Assembly (NCBI RefSeq): GCF_019931215.1
Contig: NZ_JAIOUB010000001.1
Span: 1,209,955 to 1,273,954 of the forward strand
Origin: Alcanivorax limicola
Lineage (GTDB): Bacteria; Pseudomonadota; Gammaproteobacteria; Pseudomonadales; Alcanivoracaceae
Direction: 5' to 3'
DNA length: 64,000 nucleotides
This document shows, in pieces, positions 33,759 to 43,195 of the stretch; within the stretch, counting starts at the first letter, position 1, and each line of letters opens with the position of its first letter. The notes under the pieces were generated by a model that saw nothing but the letters and a program-made list of their open reading frames with translations, did no database searches and was not told the DNA's origin. Position numbers and translations under genes: made by a program.

Positions 33759-36164
33759 ATGGATTTCAGAACCCTGCTCCGACACGCAGCAGCACGTATA
33801 AACGGGCGCCTTGCCTGGCTCACAGCCCTGCTTTTCGCACTCGCCGCTTGCTCAGACCCCGGCGCGCGCGCACCGGAACCGGTCCCCCTGCCCGCTCCCG
33901 TCAGCCGGGACGTGTCTTTCCATGACGACATACGTCCGATTCTGGAAAGCAAATGCCTGAGCTGCCACAGCTGCTATGACGCGCCCTGCCAACTGAAACT
34001 GGAAACCGCTGAGGGCCTGGTTCGTGGTGGCCATGCGGAAGAAGCCTACAACGGCACACGCACCAGAGCCCAGACACCGACACGCCTCGGCATTGATGCG
34101 GAGGGCGAAGACGCCTGGCGCGCACTGGGCTTCCATTCGGTGCTGGAGGGTGGAGAGGATCATCGCGCGCTGCTGTACAACATGGTGGCGCTGGGCAAGC
34201 AACGCCCGCTGCCGCCCAACACCCGTTTACCCGACAACATTGAGCTCGGTATCACACGCCAGAACAGCTGCGAGGCCAGCGAAGATTTCGAGCGCTATGC
34301 CAAAAAGCATCCGCAGGAGGGCATGCCGCTGGCCGTCACGGGCCTGACCAATAAAGAGTTCTCGCTGATTGCCGGATGGTTGAATCAGGGCGCACAGGTG
34401 CCGGATACATCGACAGACATCAGCGGGGACGAACAAGCGGTTATTGATGAGTGGGAAGCATTCCTCAATCGGGACAACAAGCGCGCGCAGCTGGTATCAC
34501 GCTGGCTGTTCGAGCATATGTTCCTGGCGCATCTGTATTTTGAGGATTTGCACAGCGACACCGCGCAAGACGCTGCCCCCCGGTTCTTCGAGATGATCCG
34601 CTCGGCTACACCGCCTGGCGAAGCTATCGTGCCGATTGCCACAGCGCGGCCCAACGATCCGCCGGACGGCCCCGTTTATTATCGCCTGCGACCGGTCTCC
34701 GGCAGCATTGTGCACAAGCGGCATATCGTACTGCCGGTGGGTGACGCGATGATGGCGCGTATCGAATCGTTGTTCTTTGCCGAAGACTGGCCCATGGACA
34801 CCCTGCCGGGTTATGGCTACGCAGAGCGCGCCAATCCGTTTGTCACCTTCGCAGCCATACCGGCACGGGCGCGGTACCAGTTCATGCTGGACCATGCCGA
34901 GTATTTTACTCGCACCTTTATTCGCGGCCCGGTTTGCCGGGGGCAGATCGCCACAGATGTGATACGGGATCATTTCTGGGCCCTGTTCCAGGACCCGGAG
35001 GACGATCTGTTCATTACCGACGGTGCTTACTACAACCTGGTGGCGCCGCTACTGGGGATGCCCGGGCAGGATGACAATCTACTCGCCGCAGGCAAGCACT
35101 GGCACGAATACCTGAAGAAGCGCAACACCTACCAGGCGTTGCGCACCGATGCCTACCGCGAAGCACATCCTGACGGCGCGTCGGTCGCGCATATCTGGGA
35201 TGGTGACGGCGAAAACACCAACGCGCTGTTGAGCATTTTCCGCCACCATGACAGCGCCACCGTGGAGCGGGGCCTGATCGGGCCGGTGCCGCAAACCATC
35301 TGGTGGATGGATTACCCGCTGTTTGAACGCACTTATTATGAGCTGGTGGTCAATTTCAATGTATTCGGCAACGCGGCACATCAGGTGCAGACGCGGCTGT
35401 ATTTTGATCTGATCCGCAACGGTTCGGAATATAATTTCCTGCGCTTGCTGCCCCCGGATGTACGACGGGCGGAACGGGATGACTGGTATCGTGGCAGCGG
35501 CAAGCTGAAGACGCATGTCACCTATGCGCCACTGGATGACAAGACGCCCTCGGCAGAATCCTTTCAAAGTGGTGCCGCGAAGCAGGAACTGGGTGTGCGC
35601 TTGCTGGAACATTTTTCCGACATCAACGTCATGGCGGAAGACCGGCTGAATCGCTGCAACAAGGACGACTGCGGGCGGCGCGATCAACCCGCATGGATCA
35701 TGCAGACCGATCTTGCGTTGTCGCATCTGGCGGCTGTGCGCGCCAGTCACATGCCGGGCATCAAGCATCTTCCGGATGTCAGTTTCCTGCGGGTGACCGG
35801 TGAAGACGGCGAGCGCACGGTGTACTCGCTGGTGCGCAACCGCGCGCACACGAATGTCGCCTTCATGCTTGGCGAAGAACGGCGTTATGAGCCGGATCGG
35901 GATTACCTGGTGGTTTACCCCGGCATCATGGGCAGTTACCCGAACTTCATGTTCGATGTAGCCGCCAATGAGGTGGAGCAATTCAGCCGCCATCTGGGTG
36001 CCGCAGAAAGCGAAGAGGATTTCCGGGGCGTCGTGGCGCACTGGGGCGTGCGCAGAACACACCCGGACTTCTGGGATATCCTGCATGACTTCACGGCATG
36101 GCAGGCCGAGCATCAGCCCATTCAGGCGGGGATCTTCGATATCAACCGCTTCGAGAACCTGTAA
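33759..36164 (+). CDS. cti: Fatty acid cis/trans isomerase
   Basis: An 801-residue periplasmic haem enzyme that turns cis-unsaturated membrane fatty acids into trans forms, stiffening the membrane under solvent or heat stress. A signal sequence (WLTALLFALAAC) leads to the c-type haem site CLSCHSCYDAPCQL (about residues 66-79). The long downstream domain has typical segments such as GPVPQTIWWMDYPLFERTYY and RPVSGSIVHKRHIVLPVG. The gene has its own strong terminator. It fits a solvent- or hydrocarbon-exposed lifestyle. Confidence 0.95.
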   Translation: MDFRTLLRHAAARINGRLAWLTALLFALAACSDPGARAPEPVPLPAPVSRDVSFHDDIRPILESKCLSCHSCYDAPCQLKLETAEGLVRGGHAEEAYNGTRTRAQTPTRLGIDAEGEDAWRALGFHSVLEGGEDHRALLYNMVALGKQRPLPPNTRLPDNIELGITRQNSCEASEDFERYAKKHPQEGMPLAVTGLTNKEFSLIAGWLNQGAQVPDTSTDISGDEQAVIDEWEAFLNRDNKRAQLVSRWLFEHMFLAHLYFEDLHSDTAQDAAPRFFEMIRSATPPGEAIVPIATARPNDPPDGPVYYRLRPVSGSIVHKRHIVLPVGDAMMARIESLFFAEDWPMDTLPGYGYAERANPFVTFAAIPARARYQFMLDHAEYFTRTFIRGPVCRGQIATDVIRDHFWALFQDPEDDLFITDGAYYNLVAPLLGMPGQDDNLLAAGKHWHEYLKKRNTYQALRTDAYREAHPDGASVAHIWDGDGENTNALLSIFRHHDSATVERGLIGPVPQTIWWMDYPLFERTYYELVVNFNVFGNAAHQVQTRLYFDLIRNGSEYNFLRLLPPDVRRAERDDWYRGSGKLKTHVTYAPLDDKTPSAESFQSGAAKQELGVRLLEHFSDINVMAEDRLNRCNKDDCGRRDQPAWIMQTDLALSHLAAVRASHMPGIKHLPDVSFLRVTGEDGERTVYSLVRNRAHTNVAFMLGEERRYEPDRDYLVVYPGIMGSYPNFMFDVAANEVEQFSRHLGAAESEEDFRGVVAHWGVRRTHPDFWDILHDFTAWQAEHQPIQAGIFDINRFENL

Positions 36165-36190
36165 CGCAGGCGTGCTCAGACGGCAGACAT

Positions 36191-36218
36191 GAAAAAGGCG
36201 CCCTAGGGCGCCTTTTTT
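36191..36218. terminator. Bidirectional Rho-independent terminator
   Basis: AAGGCGCCC-TA-GGGCGCCTT with an A run on one side and a T run on the other, between convergent cti and deaD. Confidence 0.92.
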
Positions 36219-36267
36219 TGTACTGCTTTACGTACTTGTCTTACGTGCTACGTCAGCTACCGCGCAA

Positions 36268-38034
36268 TCAGCCATTAGCGCGGCGGGCTTTCGGCGCCCG
36301 CGCTGCTGCCGGACCGTCCTGGCGGATATTCATCTGCTGACCCGCTACCCAAACCTTTTTCAGGTGCGTCAGGGCAGAGGACGGCATGGATTCCGGCAGG
36401 TCCACGGTGCTGTGTTCCGGGAAGATATCAATGCGGCCAATATTGCCACTGGTCAGCTTGGCTTCATTGGCAATGGCGCCCACGATATTGGCGGGCTTGA
36501 CCCCGTGGGTGCGGCCCACTTCGATGCGATAACGCACCATGCCCGCATCCGGCGTGGTTGGCGCGCGTGGCGCACGCGGTGCGCGATCTTCGCGGCCACC
36601 GGCACGTGCCTCGCGGCCACGGCTGTCATTGCTACGGCCACGCGGCTCACGGCTGTCACGCTCAGGGCGCTTCAGACGCACTACCGGTGCCGGCTTGTCG
36701 TCAGCAAACAGCGGCGCGTCGCCCTGGCTGATACGTGCCAGTGCTGCAGCGATATCCACCATTTCGGCGCCGGTTTCCTTGTGGCAGAGCTCCATCAGTT
36801 CGCGGAATTTTTCTGCCTTGCCGTCTTTCTCGCCCGCCGTCATGGCGTCAGTCAGACGTGCAATGAACTTGCGCTGACGCGCAGCGTTGATCGCAGCAGC
36901 GTTAGGCAGCGTCATTTCCGTGACTTTCTGGCGGGTCAGGCGTTCGATGCTCATCAGCATGCGTTTTTCACGCGGCGTCACGAACAGGATGGCATCGCCT
37001 TCGCGGCCCGCACGGCCGGTACGGCCAATCCGGTGCACGTAGGTTTCGCCATCGAACGGAATGTCGTAGTTCAACACCATGGAAATACGCGGCACATCCA
37101 GACCCCGGGCGACCACATCGGTGGCAACCAGAATGTCGATGCGGCCGTTCTTGATCTGCTCGACCACCTGTTCGCGCTGGGCCTGTGCCATATCGCCATT
37201 GAGGGCGGTAGCGCGGAAACCGGCGTTGCGCAGGAACTCGGCCAGCTCGACCGTGCTTTCCTTGGTGCGGGCAAACAGAATCACCCCTTCAAAGGTTTCT
37301 GTTTCCAGAACCCGTACCAGCGCATCCAGTTTGTCGCGCTGATTGATGAACAGGTAACGCTGTTTGATCAGCGCCACCGTGGCCGTCTTGGTGGACACGG
37401 TAATTTCCTGCGGATCTTTCAGAAAGCGCTGGGCCAGCTTGCGAATCGGCGGCGGCATGGTGGCAGACAGCAACGCGACCTGACAGGCCTTCGGCGTCTG
37501 TTCCATGACCCATTCCACGTCATCAATAAAGCCCATGCGCAGCATTTCGTCGGCTTCATCCAGCACCAGACACTGCAAGGTGTCCAGACGCAGGGTGCCG
37601 CGCTTGAGATGGTCGACAACGCGGCCGGGGGTGCCGACTACGATCTGCACGCCATCACGCAGTGCCTTGTTCTGGGGCCGGTAGTCCATGCCACCACACA
37701 GCGAAATCACGCGCAGGTTGCTGGCGTGTTTGCCGTAGTTTTCAAAGGATTCGGTTACCTGCAGCGCCAGTTCACGGGTCGGTGCGAGCACCAGCACCTG
37801 TACCGCCTGCGCCTGGGTGTTGCCGAAACGGGAAATCAGCGGCAAGGCAAATGCCGCTGTCTTGCCGGTGCCGGTCTGAGCCTGGCCGATAACATCGCGG
37901 CCGCCCATGATCAGCGGGATAATGGCTTCCTGAATGGAAGACGGGGTTGTATAACCCATTTCACCGATGGCCTTGAGGACAACGGTATCGAGACCCAGAG
38001 CGTCGAACGCCGGGATAGCGGTTTGATCAGACAT
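36268..38034 (-). CDS. deaD: DEAD-box ATP-dependent RNA helicase DeaD/CsdA
   Basis: A 588-residue RNA helicase acting in ribosome assembly and cold-stress RNA unwinding. Motifs in order: IQEAIIPLIMGGRDVIGQAQ (Q motif), AQTGTGKT (about residues 52-59), PTRELALQV, TPGRVVDHL, VLDEADEML, SATMPP, RGLDVPRISMVLNYD and YVHRIGRTGRAGR. After an Arg-rich linker, a DbpA-type RNA-binding domain (about 490-565, RIEVGRTHGVKPANIVGAIA) ends the protein. The upstream gap of 330 bp leaves room for a long leader. Confidence 0.95.
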   Translation of the reverse strand: MSDQTAIPAFDALGLDTVVLKAIGEMGYTTPSSIQEAIIPLIMGGRDVIGQAQTGTGKTAAFALPLISRFGNTQAQAVQVLVLAPTRELALQVTESFENYGKHASNLRVISLCGGMDYRPQNKALRDGVQIVVGTPGRVVDHLKRGTLRLDTLQCLVLDEADEMLRMGFIDDVEWVMEQTPKACQVALLSATMPPPIRKLAQRFLKDPQEITVSTKTATVALIKQRYLFINQRDKLDALVRVLETETFEGVILFARTKESTVELAEFLRNAGFRATALNGDMAQAQREQVVEQIKNGRIDILVATDVVARGLDVPRISMVLNYDIPFDGETYVHRIGRTGRAGREGDAILFVTPREKRMLMSIERLTRQKVTEMTLPNAAAINAARQRKFIARLTDAMTAGEKDGKAEKFRELMELCHKETGAEMVDIAAALARISQGDAPLFADDKPAPVVRLKRPERDSREPRGRSNDSRGREARAGGREDRAPRAPRAPTTPDAGMVRYRIEVGRTHGVKPANIVGAIANEAKLTSGNIGRIDIFPEHSTVDLPESMPSSALTHLKKVWVAGQQMNIRQDGPAAARAPKARRANG

Positions 38035-38364
38035 GATTCACCTTGCGCAGTCAGGCTCGCGCCATGCGCTGTTGTGCAAAATATAAAGATTTCATCCAAC
38101 AAACCTGCACGCAGTGCATGGGGTCGGAATCTTCTCACCAGGCTTCCCGTAAGAAGCCCGAGCCGTATCACGAGGATAGGGGAATGGGCCAGGACGGGGC
38201 ACGATGTCAGCGAACTGACACGGGGCAGGCTGTCTGCGCTCGGAAACTGTGTATGGCTGCGCAGTGGTATCTGCCATCAAAGCGCGCGCAGTGTACATGA
38301 CCCTTCGCAGAAGCGCCAGTGGTAGTGCATCATGGCCCCTACCCCTGCGATACGAAGAACTGCC
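38035..38364. promoter_or_regulatory. Divergent promoter region of deaD
   Basis: 330 bp between deaD (minus) and the YaiI-family gene (plus). No convincing gene. It may hold a long deaD leader, as is common for cold-induced helicase genes; no specific motif was identified. Confidence 0.4.
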
Positions 38365-38814
38365 ATGCCGACAATCTGGGTTGATGCCGACGCCTGTCCC
38401 AACATGATCCGCGAGGTGCTGTTCCGCGCCGCTCAGCGGGTCCAGATGCCGATGATCCTGGTGGCCAACCAGCCACAGCGCACGCCGCCGGGCAATCTGA
38501 TCCGGGCCATTCAGGTGCCCGGGGGCTTTGATGAGGCCGATGACTACATTGCCGAACAGGTAGCTGCCGGGGATCTGGTCATCACCGCGGACATCCCGCT
38601 GGCGGCTCGCACCATTGAGGTCGGGGCGGCGGCGCTGAATCCGCGCGGTGAGCTTTATACGCCGGACAACATCAGTCAGCGTCTGACGATGCGCAACTTC
38701 ATGGAGGAAATGCGCGGTGCCGGGCTGGCCAGTGGCGGGCCGCCGCCCATGGACGGCAAAGACAAGCAGACTTTCGCCAACGCGCTGGATCGCTGGATTA
38801 CTCAGGCGCGTTAG
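38365..38814 (+). CDS. YaiI/YqxD (DUF188) family protein
   Basis: A 149-residue protein of the DUF188 family, a PIN-like fold of uncertain nuclease function. The start is the ATG giving [19 protein letters not shown]. The signature acidic residues are in [21 protein letters not shown], and VITADIPLA, with [13 protein letters not shown] and RNFMEEMR after them. Confidence 0.93.
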   Translation: MPTIWVDADACPNMIREVLFRAAQRVQMPMILVANQPQRTPPGNLIRAIQVPGGFDEADDYIAEQVAAGDLVITADIPLAARTIEVGAAALNPRGELYTPDNISQRLTMRNFMEEMRGAGLASGGPPPMDGKDKQTFANALDRWITQAR

Positions 38815-38886
38815 TTCGAGGAAGGACGTAACCCGCTCAACCACACCAAGAGAAAACCGGCGCAGGGAGTGGTAGGGTTATTGCCC

Positions 38887-40350
38887 ATGGATGGGACTGT
38901 TGATACGCAAGCCGGTGCGCAAACCGACACCGAAGCCAGCACTGAGGCTGCCACAACGCTGATGCAGCTGCATGACCGGATTGAAGCGGCACTGAGCAGC
39001 TTCGCGACTTTCATGTGGGGCCCGCCGCTGGTGCTGCTACTGGTGGGCGGCGGCATCTTCTTTCTGATCTATTCCCGACTGCTGCCCTATCGCCACTTCG
39101 GCCATGCGCTGGGCATCCTGCGTGGCAAACATGATGATCCCGATGATGCGGAAAAGGATGCAGGCGACATCTCCCACTTTCGTGCCCTGAGCACCGCCCT
39201 GTCCGGCACGCTCGGGCTGGGCAATATTGCCGGGGTGGCGGTGGCGATTACCGCCGGTGGCCCCGGCGCGGTGTTCTGGATGTGGGTGACGGCCGTGGTC
39301 GGCGTTGCCACCAAGTTCTATACCTGCAGCCTGGCGATCATGTATCGCGGCCGCGACAGTGCCGGTGCCTTGCAGGGCGGGCCCATGTATGTGGTGCGTG
39401 AGGGGCTGGGCAAAGGCTGGTGGCCGCTGGCAACCCTGTTTGCCGTGGCCGGGTTGGTTGGCACCTTGCCGGTGTTTCAGGTCAATCAGCTGGTACAGAC
39501 GCTCCGGGAAGTGGTGGCGGAACCAGCGGGCTGGGTCAGCGCCGACAACAGTTTTCGTTTTGATCTGTTCAGCGGCGTAGTGATTCTGGCGCTGGTCTGG
39601 GTGGTGGTAGCCGGGCGTATTCAACGGGTCGGCCTGGTCACCTCGCGGCTGGTGCCCGCCATGGTGCTGCTCTATATGGGCATGACCGTGACGGTACTCA
39701 GCCAGCATGTGTCTGCCATTCCCGCCGCTTTCGCGCTGATTTTTACGGATGCCTTCAGCGGGCAGGCGGTCGCCGGGGGTATTCTGGGCGCGGTGGTCAT
39801 GGAGGGCGTGCGGCGCGGCGCGTTTTCCAATGAGGCCGGTATCGGCACCGAGGTCATGGCACATGGTGCTGCGCGCACGCGGGAGCCGGTGCGCGAGGGG
39901 CTGGTGGCGATGCTCGGGCCGGTGATTGATACGCTGCTGATCTGCACCTGCACGGCGCTGGTGGTGATTGTCACCGGCGCCTGGGTGGATACGGACAGCA
40001 AGGGCGTGTCGTTGACGCTGGATGCCTTTTCATCGGTGATGCCGGTCCTGGGTGGGCCGCTGCTGGCGCTCATGGTGACGCTGCTGAGCCTGAGCACGGT
40101 AATGACGTTCTGGTACTACGGCAGCAAGTGTCTGGGCTTTTTGCTGGGCGCCGAACATCAGCATCATTACATCTGGTTTTATGGCGCACTGATTTTGATT
40201 GGCAGCGTGGTATCGCTGGATATGGTGCTGGGGCTGATCGACGGCATGTATGCGGTGATGGCAATCCCCACCATGGTTGCCTCGCTGTTATTGGCGCCTC
40301 ACGTCAACGCAGCGGCCAGAAGCTATTTCCGCCGGTTCAACACACGTTGA
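38887..40350 (+). CDS. Alanine/glycine:sodium symporter (AGCS family)
   Basis: A 487-residue sodium-coupled amino-acid transporter with about ten or eleven membrane helices. Family marks are TALSGTLGLGNIAGVAVAIT (about residues 102-121), FWMWVTAVVGVATKFYTCSL, LQGGPMYVVREGLG and RRGAFSNEAGIGTEVMAHG. The start is ATG 38887; GTG 38869 would add six residues and has poorer spacing from a ribosome site. It is convergent with hmuV. Confidence 0.92.
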   Translation: MDGTVDTQAGAQTDTEASTEAATTLMQLHDRIEAALSSFATFMWGPPLVLLLVGGGIFFLIYSRLLPYRHFGHALGILRGKHDDPDDAEKDAGDISHFRALSTALSGTLGLGNIAGVAVAITAGGPGAVFWMWVTAVVGVATKFYTCSLAIMYRGRDSAGALQGGPMYVVREGLGKGWWPLATLFAVAGLVGTLPVFQVNQLVQTLREVVAEPAGWVSADNSFRFDLFSGVVILALVWVVVAGRIQRVGLVTSRLVPAMVLLYMGMTVTVLSQHVSAIPAAFALIFTDAFSGQAVAGGILGAVVMEGVRRGAFSNEAGIGTEVMAHGAARTREPVREGLVAMLGPVIDTLLICTCTALVVIVTGAWVDTDSKGVSLTLDAFSSVMPVLGGPLLALMVTLLSLSTVMTFWYYGSKCLGFLLGAEHQHHYIWFYGALILIGSVVSLDMVLGLIDGMYAVMAIPTMVASLLLAPHVNAAARSYFRRFNTR

Positions 40351-40371
40351 ACACACGGAAGTGCTGATGGG

Positions 40372-41220
40372 CTACGCGGAAGCGCGCGACGCATCGCGCG
40401 AAGCATGACGCGATGGACAGACTCCATGGACACGCACCTGCATCAGTGGGCCGCGTGTATCCAGGCACGCATCCAGGCCATATACGGATGCCAGATTATC
40501 TTTTGTCAGCACACTTTCCGGCGGCCCGTCGGCGACGCATTCGCCATCTGCCAGCAACAGAATGCGGCTGCCATAGGCCGCAGCCAGGGACAGGTCGTGG
40601 CACGCCATGATCAGTGCGGTGTTTTCCTGCTGAGCCAGCGCGGCCAGTTGCGACATCAAGCGATATTGTTGCGCCGGGTCCAGCGCCGAGGTGGCTTCGT
40701 CCAGCAGCAATAGTCGCTCGCCGGACATGGCCCGCAGTTGCACCAGCACGCGCGCCAGTTGCACGCGCTGCTGCTCACCGCCGGACAAGCTGGTGTACAA
40801 CCGCCCGGCCAGATGGCCGACATCGCACCAGGCCATCTGCGGGGCCACGGACGGGTGCGCACTGTTGCCGGCCTCTCGGCCCGGCAGCCCCTGTGCCACA
40901 ACCTCTTCCGCCAGCATCGGAAAACTCAGCGTCACCTGTTGTGGCATGACGGCGCGGCGACGTGCCAGCACGGCAAGCGGCAACGCCGCCAGGGGCTCTC
41001 CGCACAGGCGAATGTCACCGGATTGCGCCGCCCATTCGCCCGACAGCACGCGCAGCAGCGTCGACTTGCCCGCACCGTTGGGCCCCAGCAGCATAACGCG
41101 CTCGCCAGCGTGTACGCGCAGGGAAACGTTGTTGAGCAAGCGCTGGCCATTGCGCACCAGCGAGATGTCGCGCGCCTGAAGCACGGGGTTGGGCAGGCGT
41201 GTTGTCGACGCATTATTCAT
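40372..41220 (-). CDS. hmuV: Haemin ABC transporter ATP-binding protein
   Basis: A 282-residue cytoplasmic ATPase powering haem import. Walker A is LLGPNGAGKSTLLR (about residues 44-57), the signature is TSLSGGEQQRVQLARVLV, Walker B is RLLLLDEATSALD, and the H loop is ACHDLSL. It is the last gene of the haem operon. The C-terminal tail is Arg/Ser-rich. Confidence 0.95.
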   Translation of the reverse strand: MNNASTTRLPNPVLQARDISLVRNGQRLLNNVSLRVHAGERVMLLGPNGAGKSTLLRVLSGEWAAQSGDIRLCGEPLAALPLAVLARRRAVMPQQVTLSFPMLAEEVVAQGLPGREAGNSAHPSVAPQMAWCDVGHLAGRLYTSLSGGEQQRVQLARVLVQLRAMSGERLLLLDEATSALDPAQQYRLMSQLAALAQQENTALIMACHDLSLAAAYGSRILLLADGECVADGPPESVLTKDNLASVYGLDACLDTRGPLMQVRVHGVCPSRHASRDASRASA

Positions 41221-41234
41221 AGGTCAGACGCTCA

Positions 41235-42260
41235 TCAGAAGCGGCGCATCAACAGCGCCAGAAAAAAAGGCCCCCCAATCAGCGCCATCATCAGGCCGAT
41301 GGGAAATTCTGCCGGGGCGACGATCAGCCGTGCGGCGGTATCCGCCAGCACCAGCAACACGGCGCCCAGTAACGCTGATGCGGGCAGCAGCATGCGGTGA
41401 TCCACGCCCAGGGTCAGGCGCACCAGATGCGGTGCCACCAATCCGACAAAGCCGATCAACCCGGACACCGACACGGCGGCACCCACGGCCAGGGCACACA
41501 TCACGACGATGCGCCGCTTCAGCCTGTCCACGTCATGGCCCAGATGCATCGCTACGGATTCGCCCAGCAGCACCGCATTCAGGGCGCGCGCCAGCGCCGG
41601 CATGGCCAGCAGCACCAGCAGTATCCAGGGCGCCACCAGACGCAGGTCTCGCCAGTCGGCCTGCGCCAGGCTGCCCATGGTCCAGAACGTCAGGGTGCGC
41701 AACTGACCGTCATCGGCAACGAAGGTGAGCACGCCCACCCCGGCCATGGCGATGGCATTGATGGCGATCCCGGCGAGCAGCAGCATGGCCACATGGGTCA
41801 CGCCCTGGCGACTGCCAATGCGCCAGATCACCGCCGTGGTCAGCAAGGCGCAGGCAAAGGCCGCCAATGGCAAGGCCAGCCCCGGCACCGCCATATCCCA
41901 GCGCGCAAACAGGCGCTCGCCCAGCACAATGACACTGACCGCGCCCAATGCGGCGCCACTGGAAATACCGATCAGCCCGGGGTCCGCCAGCGGATTGCGA
42001 AACAGGCCCTGCAGCAGCGCTCCGGCCACCGCCAGTGCTGCGCCAACCAGCATCGCCAGCAGCAGGCGCGGCAGGCGCAGTTCGCGCACCACCAGTTGCA
42101 CGGTGGCTTCGGCGTCCGTGGCAAACAATCCCTGCCAGACATCCGCCGTGGTCAGTGGCATGGGGCCGGTGCGCAATGCCAGCAAGGCGCCGAGCAACAA
42201 CAACGCCAACAACACCGCAAACGTCGGGCGCACCGGCAGTCGTCCGGTTATCGGGACCAC
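41235..42260 (-). CDS. hmuU: Haemin ABC transporter permease
   Basis: A 341-residue FecCD-family inner-membrane permease with about ten helices. The start is GTG at 42260, overlapping the hmuT end by 13 bp. Family marks are PRLLLAMLVGAALAVAGALL (about residues 66-85), NPLADPGLIGISSGAALGA, and GLIGFVGLVAPHLVRL. Confidence 0.95.
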   Translation of the reverse strand: MVPITGRLPVRPTFAVLLALLLLGALLALRTGPMPLTTADVWQGLFATDAEATVQLVVRELRLPRLLLAMLVGAALAVAGALLQGLFRNPLADPGLIGISSGAALGAVSVIVLGERLFARWDMAVPGLALPLAAFACALLTTAVIWRIGSRQGVTHVAMLLLAGIAINAIAMAGVGVLTFVADDGQLRTLTFWTMGSLAQADWRDLRLVAPWILLVLLAMPALARALNAVLLGESVAMHLGHDVDRLKRRIVVMCALAVGAAVSVSGLIGFVGLVAPHLVRLTLGVDHRMLLPASALLGAVLLVLADTAARLIVAPAEFPIGLMMALIGGPFFLALLMRRF

Positions 42261-43195
42261 GCCATACCACCTTCACGCTCAATCTCGACGTCGGCCTCGC
42301 CTGCCCCGCTGGCCACATCCAGCACCTGCGTCATGGCTTCCGGCAAGCGCGGGCCGAAGCCCAGCAGCAACATGCTGTCGGCCACCAGAATGCGGCCCGC
42401 GCGCCCGGCAGGCGTCATGGCCAGTGCAGGCCAGTCGTCGGCACGGAATTCCCCTGGCCGGGCTTCTGCGATGATCACCATATCAGGGGCCAGCGCCAGC
42501 AACGCCTCGCTGCTCAGGGGCCGGTAACCACGCTGGTCGCGGACCGCGTTGGGCAACCCCAGGCTGTCCAGCAGCGCCTGTGCCTTGGTGTCCTGGCCGG
42601 CCAGGCGCACGCCGTGCCCCCCTGCAGACAGCAGGCACAACACCCGGGGCGGCTGCGCCAACGGCAAGCGTTCGTTGATGCGCGCAAAGGCCGCTTGCAG
42701 TTCCGCCACCAGGGCCGCACCTGCTTCGACGCGGCCGGTTTCTTTCGCCACCTGCTGTGCCCGGGCCAGCACACCCTCCGGTGAGTTGGTCGCTGTAATG
42801 GGCACGACCGTCGTGACCCGCTCAAGCTGACGCAGGGTACGTGCGGGGCCCGCTTCGTCCGCCGACACCAGTACCTTGTCCGGGCGCAACGAGACGATCC
42901 CTTCCACCGGCAGCTCGCGCACATAACCGATTTTCGGCAGGGCGCGCGCGGCGGGCGGCCAGACACTGGTGTCGTCCACAGCGATCAATTGATCTTGCGC
43001 CCCCAGGGCGTAAACCATTTCCGTCACCGCACCGCCGGCGACCACCAGGCGCTGCGCCAGCGCCGGTGGCGCCAGCAGCAGGCAGGCCAGTAACAAAGGA
43101 ACCCGCACAGCGACGACCGTGCGCTTCGCGGGGCGGCTTTTCATAATGTCACTGATGGTGTCACTGATGGCGTCACTCATAGCCTCACTAGTCAC
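42248..43195 (-). CDS. hmuT: Periplasmic haemin-binding protein
   Basis: A 315-residue haem-binding protein of the helical-backbone class III type. A signal peptide (LLLACLLLAPPALAQRLVVAG) leads to GGAVTEMVYALGAQDQLIAV, in which the Tyr is the usual haem ligand. LPKIGYVRELPVEGIVSLRP follows. It delivers haem from the outer-membrane receptor to HmuUV. It overlaps hmuS and hmuU. Confidence 0.95.
   Translation of the reverse strand: MTSEAMSDAISDTISDIMKSRPAKRTVVAVRVPLLLACLLLAPPALAQRLVVAGGAVTEMVYALGAQDQLIAVDDTSVWPPAARALPKIGYVRELPVEGIVSLRPDKVLVSADEAGPARTLRQLERVTTVVPITATNSPEGVLARAQQVAKETGRVEAGAALVAELQAAFARINERLPLAQPPRVLCLLSAGGHGVRLAGQDTKAQALLDSLGLPNAVRDQRGYRPLSSEALLALAPDMVIIAEARPGEFRADDWPALAMTPAGRAGRILVADSMLLLGFGPRLPEAMTQVLDVASGAGEADVEIEREGGMAWSR

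Noticed and set aside
36364-38325. A 653-codon open frame antisense to deaD
   Set aside because: It is a by-product of GC-rich codon use opposite a clear helicase gene; its translation is rich in His, Gln and Ala with no domain.
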